Source: Kribbella caucasensis (GTDB lineage: Bacteria; Actinomycetota; Actinomycetes; Propionibacteriales; Kribbellaceae). From it: a stretch of 64,000 nt of DNA. The translations under genes were made by a program, and so were the position numbers. Each line of letters opens with the position of its first letter. The first letter of the stretch is position 1. Below are positions 42,915 through 52,419 of the stretch, piece after piece. The stretch is from assembly GCF_004361855.1 (NCBI RefSeq), contig NZ_SNWQ01000019.1, forward strand, positions 62,001 through 126,000, written 5' to 3'. The notes beneath the pieces are model-generated. The model had not been told where the DNA came from and made no database searches. It was given only the letters and a program-made list of their open reading frames with translations.

Positions 42915-45080
42915 TCAGACCGTTACCAGGTCGCGAGCCGGCCGCTGCTGCTCGTCGGCGACCTCGGCCGGGAGCTTGTTCGGCCACCAGGCCTTGCGGC
43001 CGAGCAGGACCATGATCGACGGGAGCATCACGATGCGGACCAGGGTCGCGTCGATCAGGACCGCGACCGCGAGGCCGACGCCCATCTGCTTCATCTCGAT
43101 CATCCCGAGCGTCGCGAAGACCGCGAACACCGACACCATCACCGCGGCCGCACTGGTCACCACACCGGCCGATTCGACGATGCCCTTCCGGACCGCCTCG
43201 CGCGCCGTCAACCCGGCCTGTACACCTTCACGGATCCGGCCCAGCACGAACACGTGGTAGTCCATCGACAGCCCGACCAGGATCACGAACAGGAACAGCG
43301 GGATCCACGACACCACGAACCCGGGCGACGTGAAGTCGAGCAGCCCTTCCGCCCAGGTGTGCTGGAAGACCAGCGAGAGAACCCCGAAGCAGGCCGCCAC
43401 CGAGGCCAGGTTGAGCAACGTTGTGACCACCGCGATCGCCAGGCTGCGGAACGTGAACGCCATCATCACCAGCGTCAGCCCGAGCACGAACGCGATCACG
43501 TACGGCAGCTTGTCCGCCTGCCGCTTCCCGTAGTCGACCCCGTCGGCCGCTTCGCCACCAACCGCCCAGGTTGCATCAGGCAACGACTTGAACGCCGTCG
43601 GCACCAGGTTCCCGCGCAACTGCTCGAGCGCGACCTTGGCGTCCGCACTGGAGTCCGGCCGAACCGAGACCAGGGTCAGGACCGCGGTGTCCCCCGAAAC
43701 CCGGATGCTCTGCCCCGGCGTCACCACGAACTGCGCGCTGTCCACAGCCGCCTTCTGCAACCTGGTCAGCCCCGCGACCGCGGCAGCCTTGTCGTCCGAC
43801 TTCGCGACCACGTCGTACGCCATGCCCTCGGAGGGGAAGTTCGCCTGCAATGCCTGCATCGTCGCCACTTCGGGGATACTCTGCGGCAGCGTGTCCAGGC
43901 CGGCCGTCTCGGTCTTCATCCCGAGCGCCGGTACTGCGAGCGCGACCACCACGAGGGTCGAGCCGATCAGGGCGACCTTGGGGAAGCGCAGTACGGGAGC
44001 AAGGATGCGACGGCTGATCCCGCCCGGACCGATCCGCCGGTTGAGCCGCCACAGCAGCGGAACGCGCGGGCGGTCCACCCGGTGACCCAGCTTCGCCAGC
44101 AGCGCCGGGAGGACGGTCAGCGAGCCGAGCACCGCGACCGCCACGACCACGATCGTCGCCGTCGCCATGGAGGAGAACACAGGATCCTGCGAAACGTACA
44201 GACCGGCCATCGAGACGATCACGGCGAGACCGGAGACCACCACCGAGTGGCCCGACGTGGCTGCCGCGATCTCGACCGCGTCCACGGTGTTGCGGCCGCG
44301 ACGGCGTTCCTCACGTTCGCGTTTGAGGTAGAAGAGGGAGTAGTCGACGCCGACCGCCATACCGATCAGCAGGACGACGTTCGCCACCGAGCCGCCGTCG
44401 GGGAAGAGGTACGACAGCGGCGCGTAGAAGCCGAGGGCCGCACCGACGGCCGAGAACGCCAGCAGGACCGGGATCCCGGCAGCGATCAGGGCGCCGAAGG
44501 CCAGCAGCATCAGCAGGAAGGTGATCGGCAGGCTGAGCTTCTCAGCCCGCGCCAGGTCGCTGCCGACCTGCTTCCAGATCCCCGCGTCGAGGGACGCGCT
44601 ACCGGTCTGCTCGATCGTCAGACCGGGGCTGCCACGCTGTACTTCGGACGTGACCGCGACGAGTTTCTCGACGTTGTCCGAGGCGTCGTCCGCGTTGCCC
44701 TTCAACTCGATCGGCAGCAGCGCGGCCTTCCCGTTCGCCGACCAGATCGGCTCACCGACCGAGTCCACCGCGTCGATTGCCGTCATCTTCTGCCGGAGCT
44801 GGGTCAGCGCCTTGGTCGCGGCCGCCTTGTCCAGTGGTCCGTCCGGGTCGGTCACCAGGACGGTCTCGCTCGGCTTGCCGCCGAGGTTCACCTGCTCGAT
44901 CATCGCCGCGGCTTCGCCGGACTGGCCGACCCGGGTGTCGGCGTCCTTGGTCTGTTGCTTGGGAATCGCGATCGACAACCCGATCGCGACGACGACGAGG
45001 ACCAGCCAGAGGCCGATCGCCCGCCACGGATGAGTTGCACTCCACCGCGCGACCCGCACGGTCACTGTTCGCCTGCTCAT
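42915..45080 (-). CDS. MMPL-family RND transporter
   Basis: Inner-membrane exporter, 721 residues with about 12 transmembrane helices and two extracytoplasmic loops (about 40-170 and 390-510). AVGVDYSLFYLKREREERRRG and VGLSMDYHVFVLGRIREG are the paired MMPL motifs with the proton-relay Asp-Tyr dyads (GVDYS, SMDYH). Substrate unknown; family members move lipids or drugs. Minus-strand gene 115 bp downstream of a GlxA-type regulator. Confidence 0.93.
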   Translation of the reverse strand: MSRRTVTVRVARWSATHPWRAIGLWLVLVVVAIGLSIAIPKQQTKDADTRVGQSGEAAAMIEQVNLGGKPSETVLVTDPDGPLDKAAATKALTQLRQKMTAIDAVDSVGEPIWSANGKAALLPIELKGNADDASDNVEKLVAVTSEVQRGSPGLTIEQTGSASLDAGIWKQVGSDLARAEKLSLPITFLLMLLAFGALIAAGIPVLLAFSAVGAALGFYAPLSYLFPDGGSVANVVLLIGMAVGVDYSLFYLKREREERRRGRNTVDAVEIAAATSGHSVVVSGLAVIVSMAGLYVSQDPVFSSMATATIVVVAVAVLGSLTVLPALLAKLGHRVDRPRVPLLWRLNRRIGPGGISRRILAPVLRFPKVALIGSTLVVVALAVPALGMKTETAGLDTLPQSIPEVATMQALQANFPSEGMAYDVVAKSDDKAAAVAGLTRLQKAAVDSAQFVVTPGQSIRVSGDTAVLTLVSVRPDSSADAKVALEQLRGNLVPTAFKSLPDATWAVGGEAADGVDYGKRQADKLPYVIAFVLGLTLVMMAFTFRSLAIAVVTTLLNLASVAACFGVLSLVFQHTWAEGLLDFTSPGFVVSWIPLFLFVILVGLSMDYHVFVLGRIREGVQAGLTAREAVRKGIVESAGVVTSAAAVMVSVFAVFATLGMIEMKQMGVGLAVAVLIDATLVRIVMLPSIMVLLGRKAWWPNKLPAEVADEQQRPARDLVTV

Positions 45081-45194
45081 GTTCAGCCTCTCGCTGTCCC
45101 GACCGGGCGCTCTGCCCGCACAGCAAGAGCCTGTCGTGGCGAGCCGCCGATCTCAGGAGACGCAAGCCCCCACCCGGGGTAGACCTAACCCCAC

Positions 45195-46100
45195 CTAGTC
45201 CCGGGCGCGGAGGCGGCGGAGCATACGGGCGTCTTCGAAGCCGACGGCGCGCGCCGCGGATTCGACGGTCGCGCCGTGGCCGATCAGGTGCTCGGCCCGC
45301 TCGAGCCGGAGGACCTGCTGGTAGCGGAGCGGGGTGAGCCCGGTGGCGGTGGTGAAGATGCGGGTCAGCGTCCGCTCGCTGACCCCGGCTCCCCGGGCGA
45401 GCTCGGTCAGCGGCAGCCGGCAGGTGTACTGGCGGTCGATCACGTCCTGCACCCGATGCGCGAGGTCGCTCAGATGGCCGCGATGGCGCAGCATCGCCGA
45501 CTCCTGCAGCTCTTCGCCGTTGCGCCGGGCGTAGACCACCATCTGGCGCGCGACCCGGGCGGCTGCTTCGACTCCACACCTGACCGCGACCAGGTGCAGG
45601 GCAAGATCGATCCCACTCGCGATCCCGGCGGACGTGATCACCCGATCGTCCATGACGTACAAGACGTCGCGGACCATGGTCGCCTTCGGATACCGGGCCG
45701 CGAGTTCGTCGGTGAGGTCGTGGTGTGTCGTGTACCGCCGCCCGTCGAGCAAACCGGCCGCACCGAGCGCGTCGGCGCCGGAGCACACGCTCGCCACCGA
45801 TCCCCCGGTCGCGTGATGCTCCCGCAGGACCTCCGCCGTCCCGGCCGAGATCGGTGCCGACGGCGACAACCGCGGCGACCGCCAGCCCGGTACGACGATG
45901 AGGTCGTCGCGGCCGAGATCGGGCCAGTCCAGCTGCGCCTTCACGGGCACACCCTGGGCCGTGACGATCTCGGCCGCCTCGGCGACGTAGTACAGGTCGT
46001 GCTGATAGCCGAGATCGTTCGCGGTGAAGAAGACCTGGGCCGGTCCGGCCAGATCGAGCAGATGCAGCTTCGGCACCAGGAAGAAGACGACCTTCGGCAT
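45195..46100 (-). CDS. GlxA-family transcriptional regulator (DJ-1/PfpI + AraC HTH)
   Basis: 301 residues: an N-terminal class I glutamine-amidotransferase-like domain (1-180; SVCSGADALGAAGLLDGRRYTTHH contains the nucleophile-elbow Cys) fused to a C-terminal AraC DNA-binding domain (about 210-301; LARGAGVSERTLTRIFTTATG). The domain pairing defines the GlxA group. The upstream cysteine-hydrolase gene ends 8 bp before its start, so they are probably cotranscribed. Confidence 0.9.
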   Translation of the reverse strand: MPKVVFFLVPKLHLLDLAGPAQVFFTANDLGYQHDLYYVAEAAEIVTAQGVPVKAQLDWPDLGRDDLIVVPGWRSPRLSPSAPISAGTAEVLREHHATGGSVASVCSGADALGAAGLLDGRRYTTHHDLTDELAARYPKATMVRDVLYVMDDRVITSAGIASGIDLALHLVAVRCGVEAAARVARQMVVYARRNGEELQESAMLRHRGHLSDLAHRVQDVIDRQYTCRLPLTELARGAGVSERTLTRIFTTATGLTPLRYQQVLRLERAEHLIGHGATVESAARAVGFEDARMLRRLRARD

Positions 46101-46107
46101 GATCCGG

Positions 46108-46707
46108 TCAGGATGCCACGGCCAGCCCGGCGACCTCGTCCAGTGTCCGGATGGTGGCGAACCGGCCCGCCAGCACGTACTCCGTCCGCTCGACGATCAC
46201 GTCCGGGCTGAGCGTCCGCGGATCCGCCATCACCTGCTCGAGCGACGCGTCGGCCGGCATCGTCCAATGCGGCAGCGGGGTGGTCGCGGTCGCCTCGCTG
46301 ACGAACACCACGTCGTACCCGAGATCGGACGCGACCCGTGTGGTCGTCTCGCAGCACTGCTCGGTCCGGATCCCGCTGATCACGACCTCGCGTACGCCGT
46401 ACTGGGTGAGCAACTGCTGCAGATTCGTGGTGGTGAAGGCGTTGTGCGACGTCTTGGTGATGACCGGTTCGCCCTCGATCGGCTGTAGCCCGTCCATCAG
46501 TCGGACGTGCCCGTTGACCGGATCGAAGGCGCCACCGGTACCCGGCTCGGTGTGCAGCACCCACACCACCAGGTCGCCACGCGCACGCGATGCCCGTACC
46601 AGCCGATCGACCCGGTCGGCGATATCGGGGTGGTTCACCGCCTGCCAGTTCGGGCGGACCCGGAAGGACTCCTGTACGTCGATCACGATCAGCGCTGTCT
46701 GTGTCAT
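46108..46707 (-). CDS. isochorismatase-family cysteine hydrolase
   Basis: 199 residues. ALIVIDVQESF holds the catalytic Asp, HTEPGTGGAFDP and VITKTSHNAF the Lys region, and ISGIRTEQCCETTTR the nucleophilic Cys. The open frame continues upstream, but the ATG at 46707 begins the family N-terminus. Unlikely to be a menaquinone- or siderophore-pathway isochorismatase; amide or imide hydrolysis is the usual activity in this broad family. Coupled to the GlxA regulator gene, which may control it. Confidence 0.86.
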   Translation of the reverse strand: MTQTALIVIDVQESFRVRPNWQAVNHPDIADRVDRLVRASRARGDLVVWVLHTEPGTGGAFDPVNGHVRLMDGLQPIEGEPVITKTSHNAFTTTNLQQLLTQYGVREVVISGIRTEQCCETTTRVASDLGYDVVFVSEATATTPLPHWTMPADASLEQVMADPRTLSPDVIVERTEYVLAGRFATIRTLDEVAGLAVAS

Positions 46708-46898
46708 ACCCACGATCCTGCTGGCCGGATGGCCGCCCGGATAAGACACCATCGAGCCTGGCACCGGACGGATCTGGTCAAGAGCCCGGTCGCTGAACGA
46801 ATCCGAACGGTTACGAACTGTTCCAAACACGCCGGCGATCCTGCTCACAGTGCCCACCACCGCCCACCAACGCCACCGCTGCGGATAGGGTCGCCGCC

Positions 46899-47984
46899 AT
46901 GGGTTCACACCATGGCCGCCTCTCCATCCGCAAGGACCCGTTCGGCACCACCCCGGAAGGGGACGAGGTCGACGTCTACACGTTCTCGAACGGCCGGGTC
47001 ACCATCTCGATGCTGACCTGGGGTGCCACCATCCAGCGGGTCGAGACCCCGGATCGGCGCGGCAAGACCAAGAACATCAGTCTCGGTTTCGACAACCTGC
47101 CCGACTACGCGGCCCTGAGCCCGTACTTCGGCTCCACGATCGGCCGCTACGGCAACCGGATCGCGAAGGGCCGATTCACTCTCGACGGGCAGAACTACCA
47201 GATTCCGATCAACAACGGCGAGAACGCATTGCACGGCGGCACCATCGGTTTCGACAAGAAGGTGTGGAAAGCAACGGTCGTACAGACCGACGAGATCGTG
47301 GGCGTCACCTTTGGCTACCTCAGCCCGGACGGCGACATGGGCTTCCCCGGTGAGCTGACCACCAAGGTCACCTACACGCTCGACCGGGACGACACCCTGC
47401 GGATCGACTACCACGCAACCGTCGCCGGCAAGCCGACCGTGGTGAACCTGACCAACCACGTCTACTTCAACCTGGCCGGTGAGGGCAGCGGCTCGATCGA
47501 CGGCCACGTCCTGCAGCTCAACGCCCCGTCGTACACGCCGGTCGACGCAGGCCTGATCCCGACCGGCGAGATCGCGCCCGTCGCCGGTACGCCGTTCGAC
47601 TTCGGCAAGCCGACCGCGATCGGCAAACGGATCCGGGACGACCACCCCCAACTGGTGATCGGGCGTGGGTACGACCACAACTTCGTCCTCGGCGGCGATG
47701 TCGATGACGACGGGCTGCGGTTCGCCGCGCGGTTCTGGGAGCCGGAGGACGGCCGGACCGTGACGGTGCACACGAGCGAGCCGGGTGCGCAGTTCTACAG
47801 CGGCAACTTCCTCGACGGGACGTTCCAGGGCATCGGCGACAAGTCCTACCGCCAGGGCGACGCGTTCGCCTTCGAGACGCAGCACTTCCCCGACTCCCCC
47901 AACCACCCGAACTTCCCCTCCACAGTCCTCCGCCCCGGCCAGACGTACACGTCCACCACGACGTACACGTTCGGCACGAAGTAG
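46899..47984 (+). CDS. aldose 1-epimerase (galactose mutarotase)
   Basis: Interconverts alpha and beta anomers of aldoses; 361 residues. TIGRYGNRIAKGRF, NALHGGTIGFDKK, and VVNLTNHVYFNLAGEGSG (with catalytic His) are clear GalM motifs; the C-terminal TSEPGAQFYSGNFLDG carries the conserved acidic/Gln region. No secretion signal, so cytoplasmic. No other galactose genes are adjacent. ATG at 46899 lies 192 bp from the divergent hydrolase gene. Confidence 0.92.
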   Translation: MGSHHGRLSIRKDPFGTTPEGDEVDVYTFSNGRVTISMLTWGATIQRVETPDRRGKTKNISLGFDNLPDYAALSPYFGSTIGRYGNRIAKGRFTLDGQNYQIPINNGENALHGGTIGFDKKVWKATVVQTDEIVGVTFGYLSPDGDMGFPGELTTKVTYTLDRDDTLRIDYHATVAGKPTVVNLTNHVYFNLAGEGSGSIDGHVLQLNAPSYTPVDAGLIPTGEIAPVAGTPFDFGKPTAIGKRIRDDHPQLVIGRGYDHNFVLGGDVDDDGLRFAARFWEPEDGRTVTVHTSEPGAQFYSGNFLDGTFQGIGDKSYRQGDAFAFETQHFPDSPNHPNFPSTVLRPGQTYTSTTTYTFGTK

Positions 47985-47986
47985 TA

Positions 47987-48583
47987 CTACGAGAGGCCGC
48001 GCCGCCAGACAGTCCCCTGGCGGTCGCGGCCTATCCATTGTTCGAGGGCAACGACATCCGCGGGCGAGCCGAGTTCGCGTTCGAGCAGCCAGTACGCCAG
48101 GTCGGTACCGGCGAACCATCCACTGCCGCAAGTGACCAGATCACCGTCATCGACGATCCGCGCATCGACGACCTCGGCCCATTCCTTCAACCGATCCAGA
48201 TCCTGGCGATGAGTCGTCGCGGGCCGTCCCCCGATCAGGCCGGCCGCGCCGAGGAACAGCGCACCGGAGTCGATCCCGGCCAGCACCAGCTCCGGCCCGC
48301 CGATCGCCTTCGCCTCCGCGAGCTGGCGCGGGATCACCCCGCGCTCGATCTCCTCCAGGATCCAGCCACCGGACACGGCGAGCACCCGGGCCGACTCCGG
48401 CGACCACGGAACCAGCCCGCCGAACGTGGTCCCGTAGCACCCGACCACCTCGGTCGCGCCGTCCGCCGTGACCAGGTGCGGATCCACCTCGAATCCGCGA
48501 CGCCGGGCGGTCGCGAACACCGCGTACGTCGTGAGCGCGTCCACCTCGGCCACTCCGTCGAACATCAGCACGTCGATCCTCAT
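47987..48583 (-). CDS. DJ-1/PfpI family protein
   Basis: 198-residue single-domain member of the DJ-1/PfpI superfamily. DVLMFDGVAEVDALTTYAVF at the N-terminus and LAGIDSGALFLGAAGLIGGRPATTHRQDL in the centre follow the fold, but the elbow position reads DSGA where many members have a Cys, so the usual nucleophile appears to be missing. It is divergent from the second GlxA-type regulator (72 bp), suggesting coregulation. Confidence 0.83.
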   Translation of the reverse strand: MRIDVLMFDGVAEVDALTTYAVFATARRRGFEVDPHLVTADGATEVVGCYGTTFGGLVPWSPESARVLAVSGGWILEEIERGVIPRQLAEAKAIGGPELVLAGIDSGALFLGAAGLIGGRPATTHRQDLDRLKEWAEVVDARIVDDGDLVTCGSGWFAGTDLAYWLLERELGSPADVVALEQWIGRDRQGTVWRRGLS

Positions 48584-48626
48584 GGACCCACCCTGCGCTT
48601 CGGGGATCGCCGTACGAGAGTGGCTT

Positions 48627-48655
48627 GAACGACATCGTTCGCTAGATTCGCGCCA
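48627..48655 (+). promoter_or_regulatory. Palindrome and leaderless -10 upstream of the GlxA-type regulator
   Basis: GAACGA-CA-TCGTTC (48627-48640) is a perfect 14-bp inverted repeat between the divergent DJ-1 and GlxA-type genes. It is followed by TAGATT (48643-48648), ending 6 bases before the ATG at 48655, consistent with a leaderless transcript whose promoter would be blocked or activated at the palindrome. Confidence 0.55.
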
Positions 48656-49605
48656 TGACGATTGTGGCGGTGCTCGCGATCGAGGGCGTGATCGGACTCG
48701 AACTGACCGGGGCGTGCCAGGTGTTCGCCACGGCCAAGGATCCAGTCGACGGACGACCCTTGTACGACGTCCGCGTGTGCGGGGGTCCGGCCGGGACTGA
48801 TGTGGTCGCGTTCGATCGCGGGATCCTTCGCGCCCAGGCGCCGTACGGGTTCGAGGAGGCGTTGCGGGCGGACACGGTGATCGTGCCGGCCTCGTTCGAT
48901 CCGCCTACATCCGTGGTCGAGGTGGTCCGCGAAGCGCATCGGCGCGGGATCCGGATCGCATCGATCTGCACGGGTGCCTACGTACTCGCCGAGGCCGGGC
49001 TGCTCGACGGGCGGCAGGCAGCCACGCACTGGAACCACGCGGCCGAGCTGGCCCGTAGATATCCCGAGGTGGACGTGGTCACCGACGCGCTGTATCTCGA
49101 CGACGGTGATGTGCTCACGTCCGCGGGAGTGACCGCCGGACTCGATCTCTGCCTTCACCTCGTTCGCCGCGACCACGGCTCAGCGGTCGCGGCCGCCGTC
49201 GCGCGGCAACTGGTGATGGCGCCGCATCGGGATGGCGGCCAGGCGCAGTACATCGCCACACCAGTTGTCGCAGGCAACGACTCGCTGGAACCGGTGTTGC
49301 ACTGGATGACCGAGCACCTGACCGAACCACTGACCCTGGCCACCATCGCAGCTCAGGCCTCACTGAGCACCCGCAGCCTGAGCCGGCGCTTCCGCGACCA
49401 GATCGGCACGACGCCGCTGCAGTGGCTGATCCGCGCCCGCTTGGCCCGCGCCCAGGAACTCTTGGAAACAACGGACCTCAACATCGCCCAGGTCGCCGCC
49501 GCAGCCGGCTTCGGCTCACCCCTCCTCCTCCGCCAACACTTCACCCGAACCCTCAACACCACCCCAACCAACTACCGCCGAACCTTCACCCACCAAGCCA
49601 TCTGA
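48655..49605 (+). CDS. GlxA-family transcriptional regulator (DJ-1/PfpI + AraC HTH)
   Basis: 316 residues. N-terminal DJ-1-like domain (1-185) with ASICTGAYVLAEAGLLDGRQAATHW containing the elbow Cys, and C-terminal AraC domain (about 215-316; IAAQASLSTRSLSRRFRDQIG, then IAQVAAAAGFGSPLLLRQHF). Probably controls the divergent DJ-1/PfpI gene and itself. Paralogous in architecture to the regulator at 45195-46100. Confidence 0.92.
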   Translation: MTIVAVLAIEGVIGLELTGACQVFATAKDPVDGRPLYDVRVCGGPAGTDVVAFDRGILRAQAPYGFEEALRADTVIVPASFDPPTSVVEVVREAHRRGIRIASICTGAYVLAEAGLLDGRQAATHWNHAAELARRYPEVDVVTDALYLDDGDVLTSAGVTAGLDLCLHLVRRDHGSAVAAAVARQLVMAPHRDGGQAQYIATPVVAGNDSLEPVLHWMTEHLTEPLTLATIAAQASLSTRSLSRRFRDQIGTTPLQWLIRARLARAQELLETTDLNIAQVAAAAGFGSPLLLRQHFTRTLNTTPTNYRRTFTHQAI

Positions 49606-49659
49606 AACCTAGACGCAATCGATTCCCCTTGCAAATAAGGGATATCGAGGTGGTGTGAT

Positions 49660-49696
49660 TTGCGAGTCACTCTCGGTGACGCTAGAATCGATCGCA
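49660..49696 (+). promoter_or_regulatory. Leaderless promoter of the DUF222 gene
   Basis: TTGCGA (49660-49665), exactly 17 bp spacer, TAGAAT (49683-49688), then 7 bases to the ATG at 49696. This is the best consensus match seen in the window and predicts transcription starting at the A of the start codon. No Shine-Dalgarno is present. Confidence 0.7.
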
Positions 49697-51558
49697 TGTT
49701 CGAAGGCGACTTGTCAGGGCTCACTGCGGCCGAGGTGCTCGCCTCGGGCGCGGAGCATCACGCCGTGGCCCGCGAGCATGAGGTGAGTGTCCTTGTCCAT
49801 GCCCAGCAGTTCGCGGCCCTCCACAGCGTCGAGTCGCGGCCGCGCCGCGACCGCGGCGGTGAGTCCGACCGGCTGCGTGGCCGGGAGCGGGGTGTGGTGC
49901 TGGGTGGTGCGGGCTGTCCCGAGATCGCCGAGTTCGCACCGGCCGAGTTCGGCGCCGTCGTGCTCGGCGTCTCCGCCGGCGTCGCCGCCGAGTTCGTCGG
50001 CCAGGCCCTGGCCCTGCTGCACCGCCTCCCCCGCTGCTGGGCGATGGTCCAGGCCTACGAGGCGACCCCGTGGAAGGCCCGCAAGATCGCCACCGCCTGC
50101 CTCGACCTGTCCCTGGAGGCCGCCGCGCTCGTGGACCACGAAGTCGCCGGCATCATCGACTCGGTCACCCCGGCCCGGCTCACCACCATCGTCAAGGCCG
50201 CCCTCTGGAAGGCCGACCCCGAGGCCGCCGCAGCCGCCGCTCGCCAGAAGCAACGCGAACGCGGCGTCTACGTCGGCCAATCCGACGACAACGGCACCAA
50301 GGCCATGTACGTGCTGGCCGCCTCCGGTGACGTGATCCGCTTCGACGCCACCATCAACTCGATCGCCGACGCCCTGAAGACCCTCGGCGACACCGACCCG
50401 CTGCGCCTGCGCCGGGCCAAGGCGATCGGCATCCTCGCCGACCCCGACTACGCCCTCGCCCTCCTCACCGCCGCCCAAGAAGCCCGCACCGCAGCCACCG
50501 CCCCCGCCAATCCAGCCGCGCCCGCTGATCCGGCCTCGCCCGCCAACCCCGCGACCGGCCCCGCAACGTCCGCGGCTGCCGCCGCCTCGACCGACCCGGC
50601 AAGCCACAGGCGCCCGGACTCCCCGGCCACATCTGCGGCGCGCCCCGGAGCGGCCGCGCGCCCCACCCGCCCCGCCGCCACCAACGATCCGGCCGATCCT
50701 GCGGCCCCGGTCAACCCGGTCGGTCCCGCTGAATCCGCGCACTCGACCGACCCCGTCGACGACACCGACCTGGGCGAATGGTGGATGCTGGAACCCGACG
50801 ACGAGATCGACCGCGACGCACCGCACCCCAGCAGCGACCTGCCCGACCCCTTCGACACCCCACCCCGGCGACCACCACCCGGGCCCGGCAACCCCACCCC
50901 CACCACCATCGACGACGACGACGATAGCGCCGAGCCGATGGACGCTGCCGCACGCCGCGCCCTCAACGCGACCCTCAACCGGCTCGACGGCATCGCCCAC
51001 GGCACCACCCTCCCCAACACCACCGGGCGCGGTAGGAGTGGGCGTGCAGGCGCGGGCACGGGCAGGACCGTGGTCTATGTCCACCTGACCGACCAGACCC
51101 TGGCCACCGGCACCGGCGTCCTGCGAGTGGAGAACCTCGGCCCACTCCTCGCCGACCAGCTCGCCGAACTCATCGGCCACCGGCCGTACGTGGTGAAACC
51201 GGTGATCGACCTCAACCGCAACATCAGCGTCGACGCCTACGAGATCCCGGCCCGGATCCGGGAACGGATCAAGCTCACCTACCCGGTCGAGCAGTTCCCC
51301 TACGGCACCGCGCACACCACCAACACCACCGACCTGGACCACATCCGCCCCTACGATCCGCTCGGACCAACAGAGCAGACCTCCACCACCAACCTCGCCC
51401 CGCTGCGCCGGTTCACCCACCGCCTGAAAACGCACGGACGCTGGCAGGTCCGCCGACTCGACGACGGCGCACTGGAATGGACCAGCCCACACCAGTTCAC
51501 CTTCCGGGTCGACCACACAGGCACCCATCGGACCTGGCCCGCACCTCATCTGGAGTAG
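49696..51558 (+). CDS. DUF222 / 13E12-type HNH endonuclease-like protein
   Basis: 620 residues. The N-terminal 260 residues are the helical DUF222 domain (ARKIATACLDLSLEAAALVD, DPLRLRRAKAIGILADP). A long Ala/Pro/Asp low-complexity linker (about 272-440) includes repeated PANPA/PADPA units. The C-terminal domain ends with the degenerate HNH pattern TTDLDHIRPYDP, TTNLAPLRRFTHRLKTHGRW. Such proteins occur in many copies in actinobacterial genomes; biological role not established. Start at the ATG 49696, directly behind the promoter; an upstream in-frame start would lie within the -35. Confidence 0.88.
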   Translation: MFEGDLSGLTAAEVLASGAEHHAVAREHEVSVLVHAQQFAALHSVESRPRRDRGGESDRLRGRERGVVLGGAGCPEIAEFAPAEFGAVVLGVSAGVAAEFVGQALALLHRLPRCWAMVQAYEATPWKARKIATACLDLSLEAAALVDHEVAGIIDSVTPARLTTIVKAALWKADPEAAAAAARQKQRERGVYVGQSDDNGTKAMYVLAASGDVIRFDATINSIADALKTLGDTDPLRLRRAKAIGILADPDYALALLTAAQEARTAATAPANPAAPADPASPANPATGPATSAAAAASTDPASHRRPDSPATSAARPGAAARPTRPAATNDPADPAAPVNPVGPAESAHSTDPVDDTDLGEWWMLEPDDEIDRDAPHPSSDLPDPFDTPPRRPPPGPGNPTPTTIDDDDDSAEPMDAAARRALNATLNRLDGIAHGTTLPNTTGRGRSGRAGAGTGRTVVYVHLTDQTLATGTGVLRVENLGPLLADQLAELIGHRPYVVKPVIDLNRNISVDAYEIPARIRERIKLTYPVEQFPYGTAHTTNTTDLDHIRPYDPLGPTEQTSTTNLAPLRRFTHRLKTHGRWQVRRLDDGALEWTSPHQFTFRVDHTGTHRTWPAPHLE

Positions 51559-51590
51559 CTGCCTCGAGCGACCTTTCCCAAACCGCTTCT

Positions 51591-52373
51591 CTAGGCGGTT
51601 TTGATGATGCCGGCGTCGATGAGGTAATCGGCGCCCATGATGCTGGCCGCGCGCGGGGAGCAAAGTTGGACGATGAGGTCGGCGACCTCGGCGGGCTCGA
51701 TCAGGCGGCCGGTCAGCATGCCGGTCTGTTGCGGTAGCGCGGCCAGTAGGTGCTCGTGGGGGATCCCCAGCTTCTCGGCGAGTTGGCCGCCGTACGCCGC
51801 GGGGTCCTCCCACAGTGCCGTGCGTACCGGACCGGGTGAGACGGTGTTGACGCGGACGCCTTGGGGGCCGAACTCCTCGGCGAGCGCCTTGCCGAAGGCG
51901 GTCAGGGCGGCCTTGGCCGTGGTGTAGGCGATCGGCCCGCCGGACGGCAGCCGCGCGCCGTTCGACGAGACGTTGACGATCGCGCCGCGCTGCCTGACCA
52001 GGCTCGGAAGCGCCGCTCGTGTGGTCCGCACGGTCGCGAAGTAGTTGAGCTCGAAGACCTGCCGCCAGCCGTCATCCCCGAACTCCAGGAACCCGGCCGT
52101 CGCATCACCGTCACCACCACCGACGTTGTTGACCAGCAGATCGAGCTCCCCGACCTCATGCAGCGCGGCCGCGACCAACCGGTCCGGTCCGTCCTGCTCG
52201 GTCAGGTCCACCTGTACTACGGACGCCCCGGTGCGCCGCAGATCCGCCGTACTGGTCCTCGCCGCCGCGACGACCCGGACGCCTTCCTCGACGAGCTGCT
52301 CGACCACGGCCAGCCCGATCCCCCGGCTGGCACCGGTGACGAGCGCGGTCTTGTCCTTGAGCTGGAGATCCAT
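51591..52373 (-). CDS. SDR-family NAD(P)-dependent oxidoreductase
   Basis: Short-chain dehydrogenase, 260 residues. VTGASRGIGLAVVE at residues 13-26 is the cofactor loop, NNVGGG follows, and the catalytic Ser/Tyr/Lys lie in NVSSNGA and AYTTAKAALT (YxxxK). Substrate unknown. Divergent from a TetR regulator with an operator-like palindrome between, so most likely repressed by it. Confidence 0.92.
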   Translation of the reverse strand: MDLQLKDKTALVTGASRGIGLAVVEQLVEEGVRVVAAARTSTADLRRTGASVVQVDLTEQDGPDRLVAAALHEVGELDLLVNNVGGGDGDATAGFLEFGDDGWRQVFELNYFATVRTTRAALPSLVRQRGAIVNVSSNGARLPSGGPIAYTTAKAALTAFGKALAEEFGPQGVRVNTVSPGPVRTALWEDPAAYGGQLAEKLGIPHEHLLAALPQQTGMLTGRLIEPAEVADLIVQLCSPRAASIMGADYLIDAGIIKTA

Positions 52374-52419
52374 GACAACCTCTCACTAATCGCATCCTTG
52401 ATGACCCTGAAAACGTACA

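Noticed and set aside
42882..45182. Plus-strand open frame opposite the MMPL gene (766 codons)
   Set aside because: Mostly His/Arg/Asp/Gln repeats produced by reverse-complementing hydrophobic codons; the MMPL protein on the minus strand is complete.
46108..46707. Isochorismatase-fold gene as part of isochorismate metabolism with menF
   Set aside because: It is 34 kb from menF, sits in an operon with a GlxA-type regulator, and the fold covers many amide hydrolases. No siderophore genes are present.
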